Made by a program: the position numbers and the translations under genes. Below, one piece after another: positions 20,160 to 30,602 of a stretch of DNA of 64,000 bases. The DNA is taken from assembly GCA_963930645.1 (NCBI GenBank), contig OZ005649.1, forward strand, positions 41,506,664 to 41,570,663. Reading direction: 5' to 3'. The notes beneath the pieces were generated by a model that saw only the letters and a list, made by a program, of their open reading frames with translations, did not search any database and was not told where the DNA came from. The stretch's first letter is position 1; every line of letters starts with the position of its first letter. The DNA is from Salticus scenicus. Taxonomy: Eukaryota; Arthropoda; Arachnida; Araneae; Salticidae.

Positions 20160-21202
20160 CAGTGTTGCCAGATCTGGCGTTTTTTTTATTATTCAAAATA
20201 AATAAACTGGTATGTCACTCACACGACTTTCTCTTACCCTGAAATTTAATACTATAAATACAGGTTGGAGATTAAGAGGTAAGATAACGAGTATTGTTAA
20301 GTAAACTATGTTAAACAATTCAGATTAGGTTTCGGAAGAGTTTTATGTGATAATTAGTTCTGCGTGAGCCTCAACCCCCCGTTTCATTAATGCACCTACA
20401 CTAAATATCCCCAAAAAAAGTTGATTTTATCCTCAACTGATTTTTTTTTTTTTTTTTTTTTTTAAGCAGAAAAACACTTTTTAAAATATGTAATTAAAAT
20501 GAATGAAAAGTTATTAAGTATCATTAAAAAAAAAAAAAAAAAAAAAAAAACATAAATATATATATATATTTGTTAAAAATGAAAAAAATCGATAACTGTA
20601 TTTTAAATTATCGCAGATCGATGGTTCAACCATTCGTTTTAAAGGTATTGTCGAGCTCTTTTGAAAGATACCCATCATGAAAATTTACTCCCCTTGAGGG
20701 GGTGGGACTTCACCCCCATCCCAAGGGTGGAGGTGAGGCTCCTACATACACAAAAAAATAAATTCCCAGTTGACTATCTCTATTAGAAAATATATATATT
20801 CGTTTCATTTGGTTTAGTGCAGTCTATAGATGTTAAACTCTACTTACTTACAATTTCCCCCATAAACGTAATGTATTTGAATACTTTTGAATGTATCTGT
20901 ACACGAACCATTTGCATCATCTCAACGAAAAGCTTACTGTAGCATCCCTATATGATACACATTTAGAATACCGAGTTTGGAATTTCTGCTACTACTTGTT
21001 CTTGAGATATGCTGATAACAGACACACAGACAGACTGACACACAGACCATTTGCTAAAAACATGATTTTCGTATTCAGAGACTTCAGTACATGTAAATAG
21101 AACAAAAACTGACGTTCGAAAATTTGACCCTAAAATAATACTTTCTCTACCCTATGGGTAAGAGAAAGTAAATATCCGCCTGTTCTGGCAACACTGTTCT
21201 AC
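20160..21202. mobile_element. hAT-like TIR element containing repeat J
   Basis: Ends CAGTGTTGCCAGATCTGG / CTGTTCTGGCAACACTG. Flanking 8-mers TTCTATAT and TTCTACAC agree at 6 of 8 bases, with two C/T differences. Copy a of unit U lacks it. Repeat J (20205-21170) fills most of it and has its own inverted ends (ACTTTCTCTTACCC / GGGTAAGAGAAAGT), so J may be a separate insertion. Confidence 0.55.
20205..21170 (+). mobile_element. Repeat J, fullest copy
   Basis: Starts TGTCACTCACACGACTTTCT, ends TATGGGTAAGAGAAAGTA. Near the end an open frame (20891-21100) includes YDTHLEYRVWNFCYYLFL and RYADNRHTDR; the minus-strand copy at 62452-62793 encodes a similar stretch (LYDTDLVYRVRSFCCYLFLE). No known domain. 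Other copies: 11110, 16440, 29640, 59035 (fragment) and 62440. Confidence 0.55.
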
Positions 21203-21870
21203 ACACAGACTAATATATTAGTCTGTGGTTCTACACATGCATTTATTACCAGTGTTATTTTAACCCTCATTGAAAATGAAAACTTCAAAAGTTTTAAGGA
21301 TGAGCCTAAGTGGATTTTTTTTTTTTTTTTTAAATATTCAGTTCAAACAGTTTTCTCTCGATCTCGAAATGGATCAAACGGTCAAGCCACAGATCACGTT
21401 AAATGTAATGTAATAAATTTATCTTTTAATTATTTTTTTCTGGTTTCAGTTGAAAAACTTTTCATTGATTTAACTATCAAAATCACAGAGAATATCAAAA
21501 TGAGTTTGATATGTAAAGTACCAGGACACACTTAACCCTTCGATTTGACTTATAAAACTTATTTAGATCAAACTGAAGAGTTATGTGATCTATTACCTCA
21601 GTAGCAAAATATGTGAGTTTTGTCAGCTAAATACTTTTAATTCTATATTAAGATTTTTAGAATATATATAAATGTTTTAGTCACATTGCAAATATGCAAC
21701 TTTGTATTTTGTTAAAACATTTTGTCGAAGAATTTTCGTTTTTAAATAAATTCTAGGACCGTTTGAAAATTAAATCTTTGAATTTAACAAAATACCAAAA
21801 TTATTTTAGATTATTAAAAGATTAAAAAAAAAAGTGTTTCTTTGTATAAAGATGTATATTCATTCATCAT

Positions 21871-21898
21871 CGAAAATAAATAAATAAATAAATACATA

Positions 21899-21934
<36 letters not shown>

Positions 21935-21992
21935 TTTGTTCTGTATTAATGTGTATAGAAAATTTAGAATAAAGCTTTGTGATTACTTCAAC

Positions 21993-22045
<53 letters not shown>

Positions 22046-22140
22046 GATAAAGTATTTGATGTCATACCATTTCTTTTAAAAATACTAAAAGAAAAACTGA
22101 TTTAGAATATTTTTTTTCTTTTCTTGAGCTATAAATGCTG
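21871..22140. repeat. Microsatellites (TAA)n and (AT)n
   Basis: (TAAA)/(TAA) repeats at about 21880-21930 and a long (TA)n at 21997-22040. Confidence 0.9.
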
Positions 22141-22145
22141 CAGAG

Positions 22146-23083
22146 ATGAAATTTAATGTTCACAGTAGTACAATACCCCGTTTGTGGAAGAAGGCAGAAA
22201 CGTCAAAAATAAATGATGATGAAATTTACAATTTAAGTTCACAAAAATTTGGTAAATGCGGACGGAAAAAAAAAAAAAAAAAGAGAGATTTTTCTCAGCG
22301 ACTGAGCAAAATCAAAGATGTCCCAATAAAATGAAGACAATCAATGCGGATTTTTTCAAGTGCTGTTAGTATTCCTAAATCAACATTATTACAGGATTGT
22401 CAAGGAGGGAAAAGTTTTGTATTTCATCCACCATTAAGGCAAGTCTTACAGAAAAAAGTAAACTCGATAGAATTCGATTTTGTTTACAGCATGTTCATAT
22501 TAATGGATGCTTTTCGGAAATGTTAGATCGTATTCATATCGATGAAAAATGGTTTATATTACGAAAACCAGTAATTCGTTTTTCGTCACTTTAGACGAAA
22601 CTGAACCTTTGAGGCATTGCAAAAGCAAAAAGTTTATTACCAAAGTAATGTTTATGGCAGTGGTGGCAAGATCAAGATAGGGGTTTGAATAGAAATGAAA
22701 TGTTTGATGGAAAAACTGGAAAATGGCCTTTTGTTTATTCAATAAATCAAAACAGAAGTTAAAAAAAATTGTGTAAAAGGAACTTCTATGACAAAAGTTG
22801 TAGAAATCGTTAACAAAGAAGAAATCCGAAAAATGATTATAGAAAAAGTTTTGCCGGCTATACGCGAAAAATTTCCAACTAGTCAAACATCGAGTCCTAT
22901 ATACATACAACAGGATAATGCCAAACCTCATTTGGCAGTAGATGATCCCACTATCACAAAAGAATTTATAAAATATGGATGGAATTTTGAACTACAATGT
23001 CAACCGCCAAAAGTCCAAATTTAAATATACTTGATCCCGGGTTTTTTAACGCAATACAGTCATTGCGATTAAAATTATCATAA
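22146..23083 (+). pseudogene. Plant-type mariner-like transposase, degenerate
   Basis: Fragments in several frames line up in the order expected of a 'plant-type' mariner transposase (DDD triad). N-terminal helix-turn-helix region near 22146-22320; IHIDEKWF (first D, near 22535); HCKSKKFITKVMF near 22620; FDGKTGKWPFVYS near 22700; VLPAIREKFP near 22850; YIQQDNAKPH (second D) near 22905; and, after a one-base shift, SPNLNILDPGFFNAIQSL (third D) ending near 23083. About 38-39 residues separate the second and third D, as in the DD39D group. Several stops and frameshifts make it dead. Stowaway-like GGACGGATGGAG downstream at 23640-23672 may be its right TIR; no matching left end was found. Confidence 0.8.
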
Positions 23084-23307
23084 CTTGGTATTTTCATTAT
23101 CATTTTTTTACATTACGCAAATGTAGCAATTATTTTGGGACAAATTTTTCAAAGCAAATAAGCTTATTTGGTAGTGATTTAGGAAAAGAATGTTTATTAA
23201 GAATGTTTAGTAGTTTCTGTTGTTGATTGATTTAATAGCATAGCAGATAGCACCTTGAAAAATGTTCAAACAAAAAACATAAAATCGTCAGTATTAATAA
23301 TCACATA

Positions 23308-23619
23308 GCCTCCTTGACTAGATGCTTGTCGCGTGGCTCATAAACTTGGCAACAGTTCGAGAGGTAGACAGCGCTACCTGTACAGATTGCGTGACTTTTT
23401 TATTCAACTGTCACCAATAATTTTAAGAAGTAATATATGATATATATAATCGACGTTTCTTCGATTCTATCCGCCTTTCATGTATATCATATCCCACTTT
23501 TAAAATTTTAAGCGGCTGTTGAATAAAAAAGCCGTATAATTTGCACCAGGTGGCGCTGTCTACCGCTTCAACTGCTGCCAAGCTTTCGAGCCACGCGACA
23601 GGTATCTAGTTTAGGAAGC
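23308..23619. mobile_element. Palindromic MITE family B
   Basis: Between TA (23306-23307) and TA (23620-23621): GCCTCCTTGACTAG ... CTAGTTTAGGAAGC. Uninterrupted and about 312 bp. It separates the plant-type mariner relic from its likely right end. Confidence 0.88.
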
Positions 23620-23639
23620 TATGATAATCAGTGCAAAAG

Positions 23640-23811
23640 TGATCATACGTAGTAATTAATTTCGGACGGATGGAGTATAATCTTACTGATGTTGATCTAC
23701 TAAACTGAATCAGAAGTTATTTTTATCACTCCGTCTACTTGAAATGTAGCAACTAATTTGAGACAACATTTTCGACCTAAATATAGTAATTAATTTCGGA
23801 TGGAGGGGGTA
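23640..23811. mobile_element. Two Stowaway/plant-mariner-like terminal repeats
   Basis: AGTAATTAATTTCGGACGGA at about 23649-23672 and AGTAATTAATTTCGGATGGA at about 23786-23811 are both followed by TA. The second is preceded by CTCCGTCTACTTGAAATG near 23738, so 23735-23808 may be a short MITE. CTCC(G/A)TCC-type ends are typical of plant-type mariner elements. Confidence 0.5.
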
Positions 23812-23929
23812 TATTAGAACACTTATAGTGAACTTTATACAACCGTTCAAAATTGTTTAGAAACAGTTTTAATTGTAAACACATTTGCTGAAATGGGGAA
23901 ACCGATTCCTTAAACCACATGTTTGTATA

Positions 23930-24054
23930 ATAACAGGAGACTTGGCGTTGGAATATTAAAACCCGAATGAACTACTACGTCAGAAACGCCAACGTTTGCA
24001 ACTCAAACTAATTTTCTTTGGCGTTTCTGACGTAGTAGTTCATTCGGGTTTTAA
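23930..24054. mobile_element. Snapback element with 14-bp TSD, Penelope-like
   Basis: A short one-sided tail (AACAGGAGACTTGGCGTTGG) is followed by a 37-bp perfect inverted repeat (23956-23992 / 24018-24054, with CTACTACGTCAGAAACGCC). The 14-bp duplication CACATGTTTGTATA flanks it at 23916-23929 and 24055-24068. The same tail and arm recur, inverted, at 25327-25594. Confidence 0.85.
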
Positions 24055-24068
24055 CACATGTTTGTATA

Positions 24069-24490
24069 CCCTAACAGCACAAAATGTTTCAGAAACGTAA
24101 CAGTCATATAACATGGAAACATTGTAAATATTACAGAAACGTTCAGTTTGCTTTCCGATTACTTTCATAAACGTAGAAATGTCCGCGATCGTAACAAAAA
24201 AATCAGATACGTAACAGAAACGTTTCAATCACATAACAGATAGAATACAGAAAAGGGCGAATGTTACAGAAAGGTATCAGAGAGCATACTAAAATGTGTT
24301 ACGTTTTTGAAACTTTGTAAGCATTTTGCAACATAACTGAAACCTTCTGTGCTGTATGGGATATTGTAGCTACATTCATAAACCATTTGGATTTGTTATT
24401 AAATTTTAAATTTTACTTCAAACTGTTCTTAGAATTGCTGTTTACACTATTTTTTGAAAGTTATCTTAAGAAGCTCTTTATGAAGATTAT
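24069..24490. other. Unassigned DNA
   Basis: Repeated AACAG...TTACAGAAACGTT-like phrases (CAGAAACGTAACAG, ACAGAAACGTTCAG, CAGAAACGTTTCA) at 24085-24330 suggest a short degenerate tandem array. Otherwise featureless. Confidence 0.4.
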
Positions 24491-25374
24491 TTATTTAAAA
24501 ATAGGATTAAATCCTGCATCCAAACTGAGAAAAATAAAAGATGGAACAACTTTCTTGCTAACCTCTCTCCTGAAGACAATTCACATTGGCAGATCAAGAA
24601 AAAATTAATAATAACTATACTAATATTCCACCACTTACTTATAACAATACTACTAATTACACTGATGCGGACAAGGCTGAAGCTCTGGCCTCTTCACATG
24701 AACTTCAATTCTCTCCGAACGTCAACCTGGGTGATAACAGTAATCTCTGCTAAGTCAATAATACCACCAATAACTTCCTCTCTCTAACCCTCCCACCTCT
24801 CTGGATACTAATGTTCAACCATATGAAATCATAAATATTATTAAGACTCTTAAAATCCGTAAAGCTCCTAGTATTCATAAAATCTCTAATCATGCCATTA
24901 AAAAATTATCTCTCAACTTCATTCTTTTAATAACCCATACAGCAAATAAAACTCTTAAATTTTCTTACTTCCCTAAACTGTGGAAAACTTCAGTAACCTT
25001 ACTAATCCTACTAATTTCAGACCAATTTCTCTTTTACCTGGTATTAGTAAAGTAATTGAACGGGTCATTAGAGTACGGCTCATCCAATACCTCCAAAATA
25101 ACAACTTAATCATGCCTGAACAATTCGGCTTCAGAGCCAAACATTCCACCACACAGCTGCTACGTGTTGTAAAGTTTCTTTGTAAAAATCTCAACGCGAA
25201 CATTCCAGCTGCTGCAATCTTCTTAGATGTTGCTAAGGACTTTGATAAGGTATGGCACGAGGGCCTTATTTTCAAATTAATTCAGCTTAACTTTCCTGCC
25301 TACCTAATACAATTAATACATAATTAAAACAGGAATAAACTACTACGTCAGAAACGCCAAAGAAAAATTATTGA

Positions 25375-25422
25375 GGTGCATACAGCTGTTTCGGTAGCCT
25401 AAAGCGTACCGTCATCAGTGCA
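25375..25422 (-). ncRNA. Hammerhead-ribozyme-like motif (minus strand)
   Basis: On the minus strand: TGCA, CTGATGA (25418-25412), one extra C, stem II GGTA...TACC, GAAAC (25392-25388), a minimal self-complementary stem III (CAGCTG), then GTA before TGCACC. TGCA and TGCA can pair as stem I, with the expected cleavage after GTA. The extra base between CTGATGA and stem II departs from the consensus. Confidence 0.55.
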
Positions 25423-25468
25423 AAAAAATAAATTTAATTAAATTTAAAAAATTATTATTATTTTTTTG

Positions 25469-25515
25469 CACTGATGACGGTACGCTTTAGGCTACCGAAA
25501 CAGCTGTATGCACCT
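25469..25515 (+). ncRNA. Hammerhead-like motif, mirror copy with lesion
   Basis: Inverted copy of the motif at 25375-25422. CTGATGA is at 25472-25478, but the second core block reads GAAC (25498-25501), missing one A compared with GAAAC, so this copy is probably inactive. Confidence 0.5.
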
Positions 25516-26128
25516 CAATAATTTTTCTTTGGCGTTTCTGACGTAGTAGTTTATTCCTGTTTTAATATTCCAACGCCAAGTCTCCTGCTATTATTTAATA
25601 CATAATTACCTTAACGAACGCGAATTTGTCGTCCGTGTAAACAACACTCTTTCACGTACTAAAAACATTACCGCTGGCATCCTTCAAGGCTCTGTCATCG
25701 GATCTACACTTTTCAACATTTACTTTAATGACATCCCTAGACACATACACACCAACCTGGCACTATACGCGGAGGATACTGTCATATACATGGCTAGTAG
25801 ACATCCATATATTCCCTACAAATATCTACAGGAACATATCGACACCTTAATGAGCTGGTTCGCTCTATGGCGCGTTCAAATAAACGAAACTAAAATTTCC
25901 GCCGTCTTCTTCTCTCGCAAAATTAACTACCCTAATAGAATTATTATTAATAACACTGCTCTTACCTGGCAGGATGACACGAAATACCTTGGCGTTCATC
26001 TCGATCGCAGACTCACATTCAATAAGCATATAACCATTACCAGAGCCAAAGCTTCAATATTAAGATATCTCTCGCCCCACTATTTAAAGGTAAATATAAA
26101 GGGGGTGATTTTCATTTATAGGGGTTGA

Positions 26129-27447
26129 TTTTCATCTAATTTAGGTTTACAAATCATTTAGATTAAAGTTTAATTATTTGTAATTCTCTAAATATATCGC
26201 GACATGAATGATGTAGAAAATTATCACAATTATAAACATATACATAGATTTTTCCTTATATATTTTTTATTCCATGCAAAAATTCATGGAATAAAATTTA
26301 ACTTTTAGTCTGAGTGCAATTTAACTTTCATTCTTAAAGAATAATTTGAAGAATATTTTAAAACTGTGCATTAAAGTTTAAACACTTGACCGGCCATCCC
26401 AAGATAACTCAAGGGAAATGTTGCCTTCCACACACTACAGTGGCTGGTGAAATATTTAACAACGTTTATGAATTATGTTCATCTGTATGCGTTCTATTTT
26501 AATAAATATATTTTGAATCCTATAAAACTAATTAATATATGCTATTCAAGTTTTTCACATTTAGCGAAGAATGTTACATATAATAAAACCTTACAATTAA
26601 TAATAATTATTTACGTCAAAGGACTCACAAGATAATTTGAACACACTATGGTCTGAAAGATTTATAACTCTTTTCAACTCTTCAACTCTTTTACTCCGCA
26701 CTAAGCATACGAAATGAACGTGTATTTTTCAGATGCAATGTTTTAATTCTCACAAGTGCAACCGTAACTCCTTCTATATTTTATTTAATAATTCATATAA
26801 TACTCAACCTCATATTAACAACTCACAAAAATGTATATATTGGGGTTCGGGGTAATGAATTACTAATCTAATCGAGAATGAAAAGTCACACTGTTTGCGT
26901 AAATTATTATCACTTTCCAATTGTACATACTTGTTGCATCTTTTAACTTCAATCAGAATTCATAGTGTCCTAATTTTTTCAAAACAATATTTTTCAACAA
27001 TGAATGCTTGTTTGATTAATCGTCGAATTTGTTAGTTAGTGTGTGATTAAATAAAGAAAAAAATATTTTAAATTTGTGTTATGAAAAAAGTGGGACACTG
27101 TGACCCCCTACATTCAAGGTACGCAATCCTTACATGTTCCCACAGACAGATGCATAGACCGAAAATCCAAAAAATAAATTAACTGAATTCACAGTCACTC
27201 TTAAACATTATTGGAAAATGTTAAAAACTTTTAACACAAAAGGAAAGGCAACTCCAGCAAATTCCAACCGTAGCAGTTATTGTATTTGAATATTATACTG
27301 TGACCCTGTAAGTCTTAACGCTAAACTTACCGTATTCTATCGAAAGTTTTATATATATATATATTTATTTATTTATTAGTGCATGAGTAACAAATGTCAA
27401 TTTCATTATGATTTGTGCATTAGAAAATTATTTAAATACGATATTAA
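26129..27447. other. Unassigned DNA
   Basis: AT-rich, only short frames without motifs; (TA)/(TTTA) microsatellite at 27345-27378. Confidence 0.6.
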
Positions 27448-27744
27448 CATACCTGGTAATACTTGTAATTAATTCTGGAGTACTGTTAGCCACCCCCTTT
27501 TTTTTCACACCAGTATATTTTAGAAGCATTTTTCTTCCTCTTCAATCATAAATACATAACTGTCAATGGAAAAAGTTTCTCTAAAATCCCACCGTTGTGA
27601 AAAAGGGCGAGGCTAACAGTACCGTATTTTCCGGCGTATAATGCGCAATACACATAAATGAGTTACACACCAGAAAATTTAATTTACAAATAAAGCTATA
27701 TTTGTAAGAAATACAAGCTTGTTAAAAAATCGCTTTTACTGTAG

Positions 27745-27958
27745 CATGCTTGCCAACCATCTCATTATGAAGCGGTAGTACTTTTAGTCACTGCCTTTTT
27801 TTGTACACCAGTAATTTTTTAGAGTAATTTCATTCTTATTTAATCGTAACACTACTTGGAGAGAATTGCTCTAAATATAAAGTGGTGTGGGAAAAGGGGC
27901 GTATTTTCAAGGGGCGTTAACAAGTCTACGCTTATTAATAAGATGGTTGGCAGTCCTG
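27745..27958. mobile_element. Family A palindromic element, 6-bp TSD
   Basis: CATGCTTGCCAACC ... GGTTGGCAGTCCTG, flanked by CTGTAG at 27739-27744 and 27959-27964. Confidence 0.9.
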
Positions 27959-27994
27959 CTGTAGATTTAAATTTCCAGTGTATAACTGGTTTTA

Positions 27995-28116
27995 CCCTTT
28001 CAGGGGCGGTGATACCGCTACAGCATCACCTAATTTTAATTTTGAACTACAAAATCTCATCTAAGATTTTTGGCAGTGTAATTTGAATTATCCCTATTAC
28101 CTTGCGCCGGAAAGGG
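27995..28116. mobile_element. piggyBac-type MITE family 1, internally deleted
   Basis: Begins CCCTTTCAGGGGCGGTG and ends CCTTGCGCCGGAAAGGG before TTAA (28117-28120). Only the two ends of the family 1 element remain. Confidence 0.65.
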
Positions 28117-28193
28117 TTAACAAAGCTGCGCGTTATACGTCGGAAAATACGATACTCCAGAATAAATTATAAATATTACCAGGTATGCATTAA

Positions 28194-28496
28194 CACATTG
28201 ATGCCCGCATATGTTTTCTAATTTTATTTTTAAGCCACGCCTTTTTGCGTTTCATTAAAACGTTACATTACTTAGCAAAAACATTTTCGTATTTGCGATT
28301 AAATTACTTAAATTTTAACCTTCGGAACCAAAGTGTTAATTGCCATTGAAAGAATATATGCACCGATAGCACTCAGTGATCTAAACACAAATGCCTGAAT
28401 TCCTTTTAAAAGGAACGTATTTTTTAAGTGGAACACCTAAAGGCAGGGCTTGTCTTTCTAATGAAACGAGTTAACTCGTGACCGGACAACAATGTA
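28194..28496. mobile_element. TTAA-flanked element, piggyBac-type
   Basis: TTAA at 28190-28193 and 28497-28500, ends CACATTGATGCC / CAACAATGTA. The interior AAGCCACGCCTTTTTGCGTT resembles family 2. Its left TTAA overlaps the target duplication of the family A element before it. Confidence 0.55.
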
Positions 28497-28798
28497 TTAA
28501 AGTATACATTTCATATAACGCAATGAATTGACATTCTTTTGTTTCTCGATGTACACAAACCTCGATGTACACATGGTATTATTTATAAAATTTTAAATAG
28601 GAGACAGGCAATAATGAACTTTAATAATATATATCATGCAAAATAATTCTAAATTTATTTACGGACATTAGAACGCGAGCAGAGGGAAAGAAAGGCAGAC
28701 AGATTAATTAAAATCATAATCATTTCTATAAATATATTCTTTTATTCTATAAATACAATTGTCTATAAATAGAATTCTTTTTAGCCTTTCTACTTAAA

Positions 28799-29001
28799 CA
28801 TACTTGCCAACATCCTAATTAATATTCCGTAGTGTTGTTAGTCCCGCCCCTTTTTTTCACACCAATAATTTTTTAGAGTAACATTGTATAATTGCATTTG
28901 CCATTACATAAGAAGAAAAGTACTCTAAAAATATACCGGTGTGTAAAAGAAGGCGGGGCTAACAATACTACGGAATATTAATTAGTATGTTGGCAAGTAT
29001 G
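28799..29001. mobile_element. Family A palindromic element, 6-7 bp TSD
   Basis: CATACTTGCCAACATCC ... GTTGGCAAGTATG, flanked by ACTTAAA at 28792-28798 and 29002-29008. Confidence 0.92.
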
Positions 29002-29008
29002 ACTTAAA

Positions 29009-29640
29009 TGATAGTGGAACCACTTCAGTCATGATTTGAATGTACGCAATTAAAGTAGTTTTCAGTTATATAACTTAACACGTGAGTGTATAAGAAAAGT
29101 TTTAATCATATTTTATTATAAAAAAAGAAACTTTTCTACGTAAAAGTTTCAACGTGAACTGTTTAAACTTATTCAAAGTACTTTCTGAAACAGAACAATG
29201 GAAAAAGAAAAGTAAGAAAGAGAATAATTAAATTCATTTAATTAGTTATTTAAAAACAATTCACGAATTTTAATATCTTTGCCCTCAAGAAACAAACACT
29301 TTAACATTTCCTTCAATGTAAAGCGTTTTTATATTTCTGTTATTAAGTTTTTTCCGAAATCTAAACATTTTAATTATTGTAATATGAAGCATATTTATTT
29401 AATTTAAAAAATTCTATTTTTTTCCCGGAGGGGGCAGAACATGATCTGTGAAGCTCCAATGAAGGCGTAAATTGTATCATGACATAAATAAAAGAAAGAT
29501 GAAGAAAAAGATGTATAACGTTGAACAACATTTTTTATTTTAATTTTATAAAAAGTGCCCAAATTTCTTACATATAATCTGCAAATAAAAAAAAAAAATC
29601 CGTTATGCACGGGAAATTTTATGTACTAATATGTCAGGAT
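29009..29640. other. Unassigned DNA
   Basis: AT-rich; no motif in the short frames. Confidence 0.6.
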
Positions 29641-29935
29641 TTTATTTACTTCTAATATCTGGAACAGATATGAGTTCTGTTTACTTTTTGGTGTAATCCG
29701 TATTTGACTTAGAAATTGCACATTGAGTAACAGACAGACAGACACGCACACAAACTGACTTACAACACACAAACACGCACACAGAGACACAGACCAAACA
29801 CTAATTTTTTTTTTCGGTTTTAGGGGACCTAAAAACATATAAATATAACAAAAACTCTATTTGGAAAGTTCGACCCCAAAAACAATACTATCTCTGCCAT
29901 ATATATATATGTAGCAGAAAGTAAAAAGTATAAGT
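29640..29935 (+). mobile_element. Repeat J, partial
   Basis: Carries the (GACA/CACA)-rich tract at 29725-29790, AACATATAAATATAACAAAAA, and a final GCAGAAAGTA. It aligns with the last ~300 bp of the J copy at 20205. A cysteine-rich frame on the minus strand here is a product of the CA tract. Confidence 0.6.
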
Positions 29936-30602
29936 CAATTTTTCTACAGTGCAGCTTTATTTTTTTCTCCACACACTGTAAATAGGAATTGAACTGTAAA
30001 CAGGAATACTTAATTAAGAAAAAAAAAATCTAAGTCATTCTAATCATTAAGTTTTAATAACATTTATCAATTATTTATCAGATAAAAGATTAAAATGTAT
30101 TATCTAAAAAAATACAAGTAAAAACTCATTATACATAAAATTAATGAAAATGCATTGAACATTAATAGATTCCTGTATATAAAATAAAGATAAAAATAAA
30201 CAAAATATTTTATGTATATAAAAGTTCTTGACATGAAAAAGACGGTTTTAATATAACACATTAATCTGCCGTTAATTCACTGACCGTACATAATGCAATT
30301 TTACTCTGAAACATATTCAACGATAGTGATTGTCATCACAAGCTATAACTCATAAATCAAGATGTATTATTACGTTTATTTCTTTGTTCTAATCTGTAAA
30401 TACTTGATAATTAATTTATTTCATGAAATGTTGTATTTTGGAAACAGTTAAATAATAAGAATTCGAGTTATTTCCATATGCTGATGCAAAATATTCAAAC
30501 GTTAGAAATTTTAGCATGATCGAATGTAATGAAATAATTGGTGAGTTTTAATTCGTCAGTTTTTCTCTTAATGAAAAATGGCAGTTAATCCCTTTAACCC
30601 TT
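29936..30602. other. Unassigned DNA
   Basis: AT-rich, nothing supported. Confidence 0.6.

Larger units (their letters stand above)
19400..21870 (+). repeat. Duplicated unit U (copy b)
   Basis: Direct copy of 9811-11100, enlarged by a piggyBac-type MITE (19513-19734) and a TIR element (20160-21202). Outside those insertions the order of shared blocks is the same (poly-TAA, CCCCATATTACC, AAAAACATCGA, TTTCTGGTTTCAG, GATTTGACTTATAAAA). Diverged by many small indels, so older than the inverted pair. Confidence 0.65.
25327..25594. mobile_element. Snapback element with hammerhead-like arms
   Basis: Two ~105-bp inverted arms around an AT-rich centre (near 25433-25460), plus a one-sided tail (CAACGCCAAGTCTCCTG) at the right. 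The 14-bp duplication TTAATACATAATTA flanks it at 25313-25326 and 25595-25608. The arms contain the arm sequence of the element at 23930 and a hammerhead-like core. It interrupts the LINE pseudogene. Terminal-repeat snapback copies with a short one-sided extension and duplications near this length are known for Penelope-like elements; the assignment is inferred. Confidence 0.85.
24500..26095 (+). pseudogene. Jockey-type LINE reverse transcriptase, interrupted
   Basis: Remains of ORF2 of a non-LTR retrotransposon, which copies its RNA by target-primed reverse transcription. Seen in order: linker NFLANLSPEDNSHWQI (near 24545), DADKAEALASSHELQFSP (near 24665), KAPSIHKISNHAIKKLS (near 24860), YFPKLWKTS, FRPISLLPGISKVIERVI (from 25018), EQFGFRAKHSTTQLL, FLDVAKDFDKVWHEGL (RT D motif), then a break at 25327-25608, ILQGSVIGSTLFNIYFNDIP, LYAEDTVIY (near 25765) and TKYLGVHLDRRLTF. 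The catalytic box reads YAED where YADD is expected. The endonuclease is absent and the 3' end is cut near 26093. Stops are scattered through the left third. The breaking insertion is a Penelope-like snapback; the frame continues across its target duplication. Confidence 0.9.
27622..28152. mobile_element. pogo-like MITE, TA target
   Basis: Ends CCGTATTTTCCGGCGTATAA / TTATACGTCGGAAAATACGA with TA at 27620-27621 and 28153-28154. Its interior contains a family A copy and a piggyBac-type fragment. Confidence 0.75.
27448..28187. mobile_element. Family A variant with nested insertions
   Basis: Left arm CATACCTGGTAATACTTGTA... and right arm ...AATATTACCAGGTATG, flanked by TATTAA and CATTAA (27442-27447, 28188-28193). 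Split by a pogo-like MITE at 27622-28152. Confidence 0.75.

Noticed and set aside
22788..23024. Intact 78-codon gene
   Set aside because: It is one in-frame piece of the degenerate plant-type mariner transposase.
23238..23305. Left TIR partner for the plant-type mariner near MITE B
   Set aside because: No CTCC(G/A)TCC-type sequence is present upstream of 22146 or next to the MITE, so element limits were not assigned.
16428..29838. Cys/Val-rich 70-87 codon frames (16428-16691, 29626-29838) resembling secreted peptides
   Set aside because: The Cys-Val runs are translations of CA/GT-rich tracts in repeat J; no signal peptide, cysteine pattern or gene structure supports a secreted peptide.
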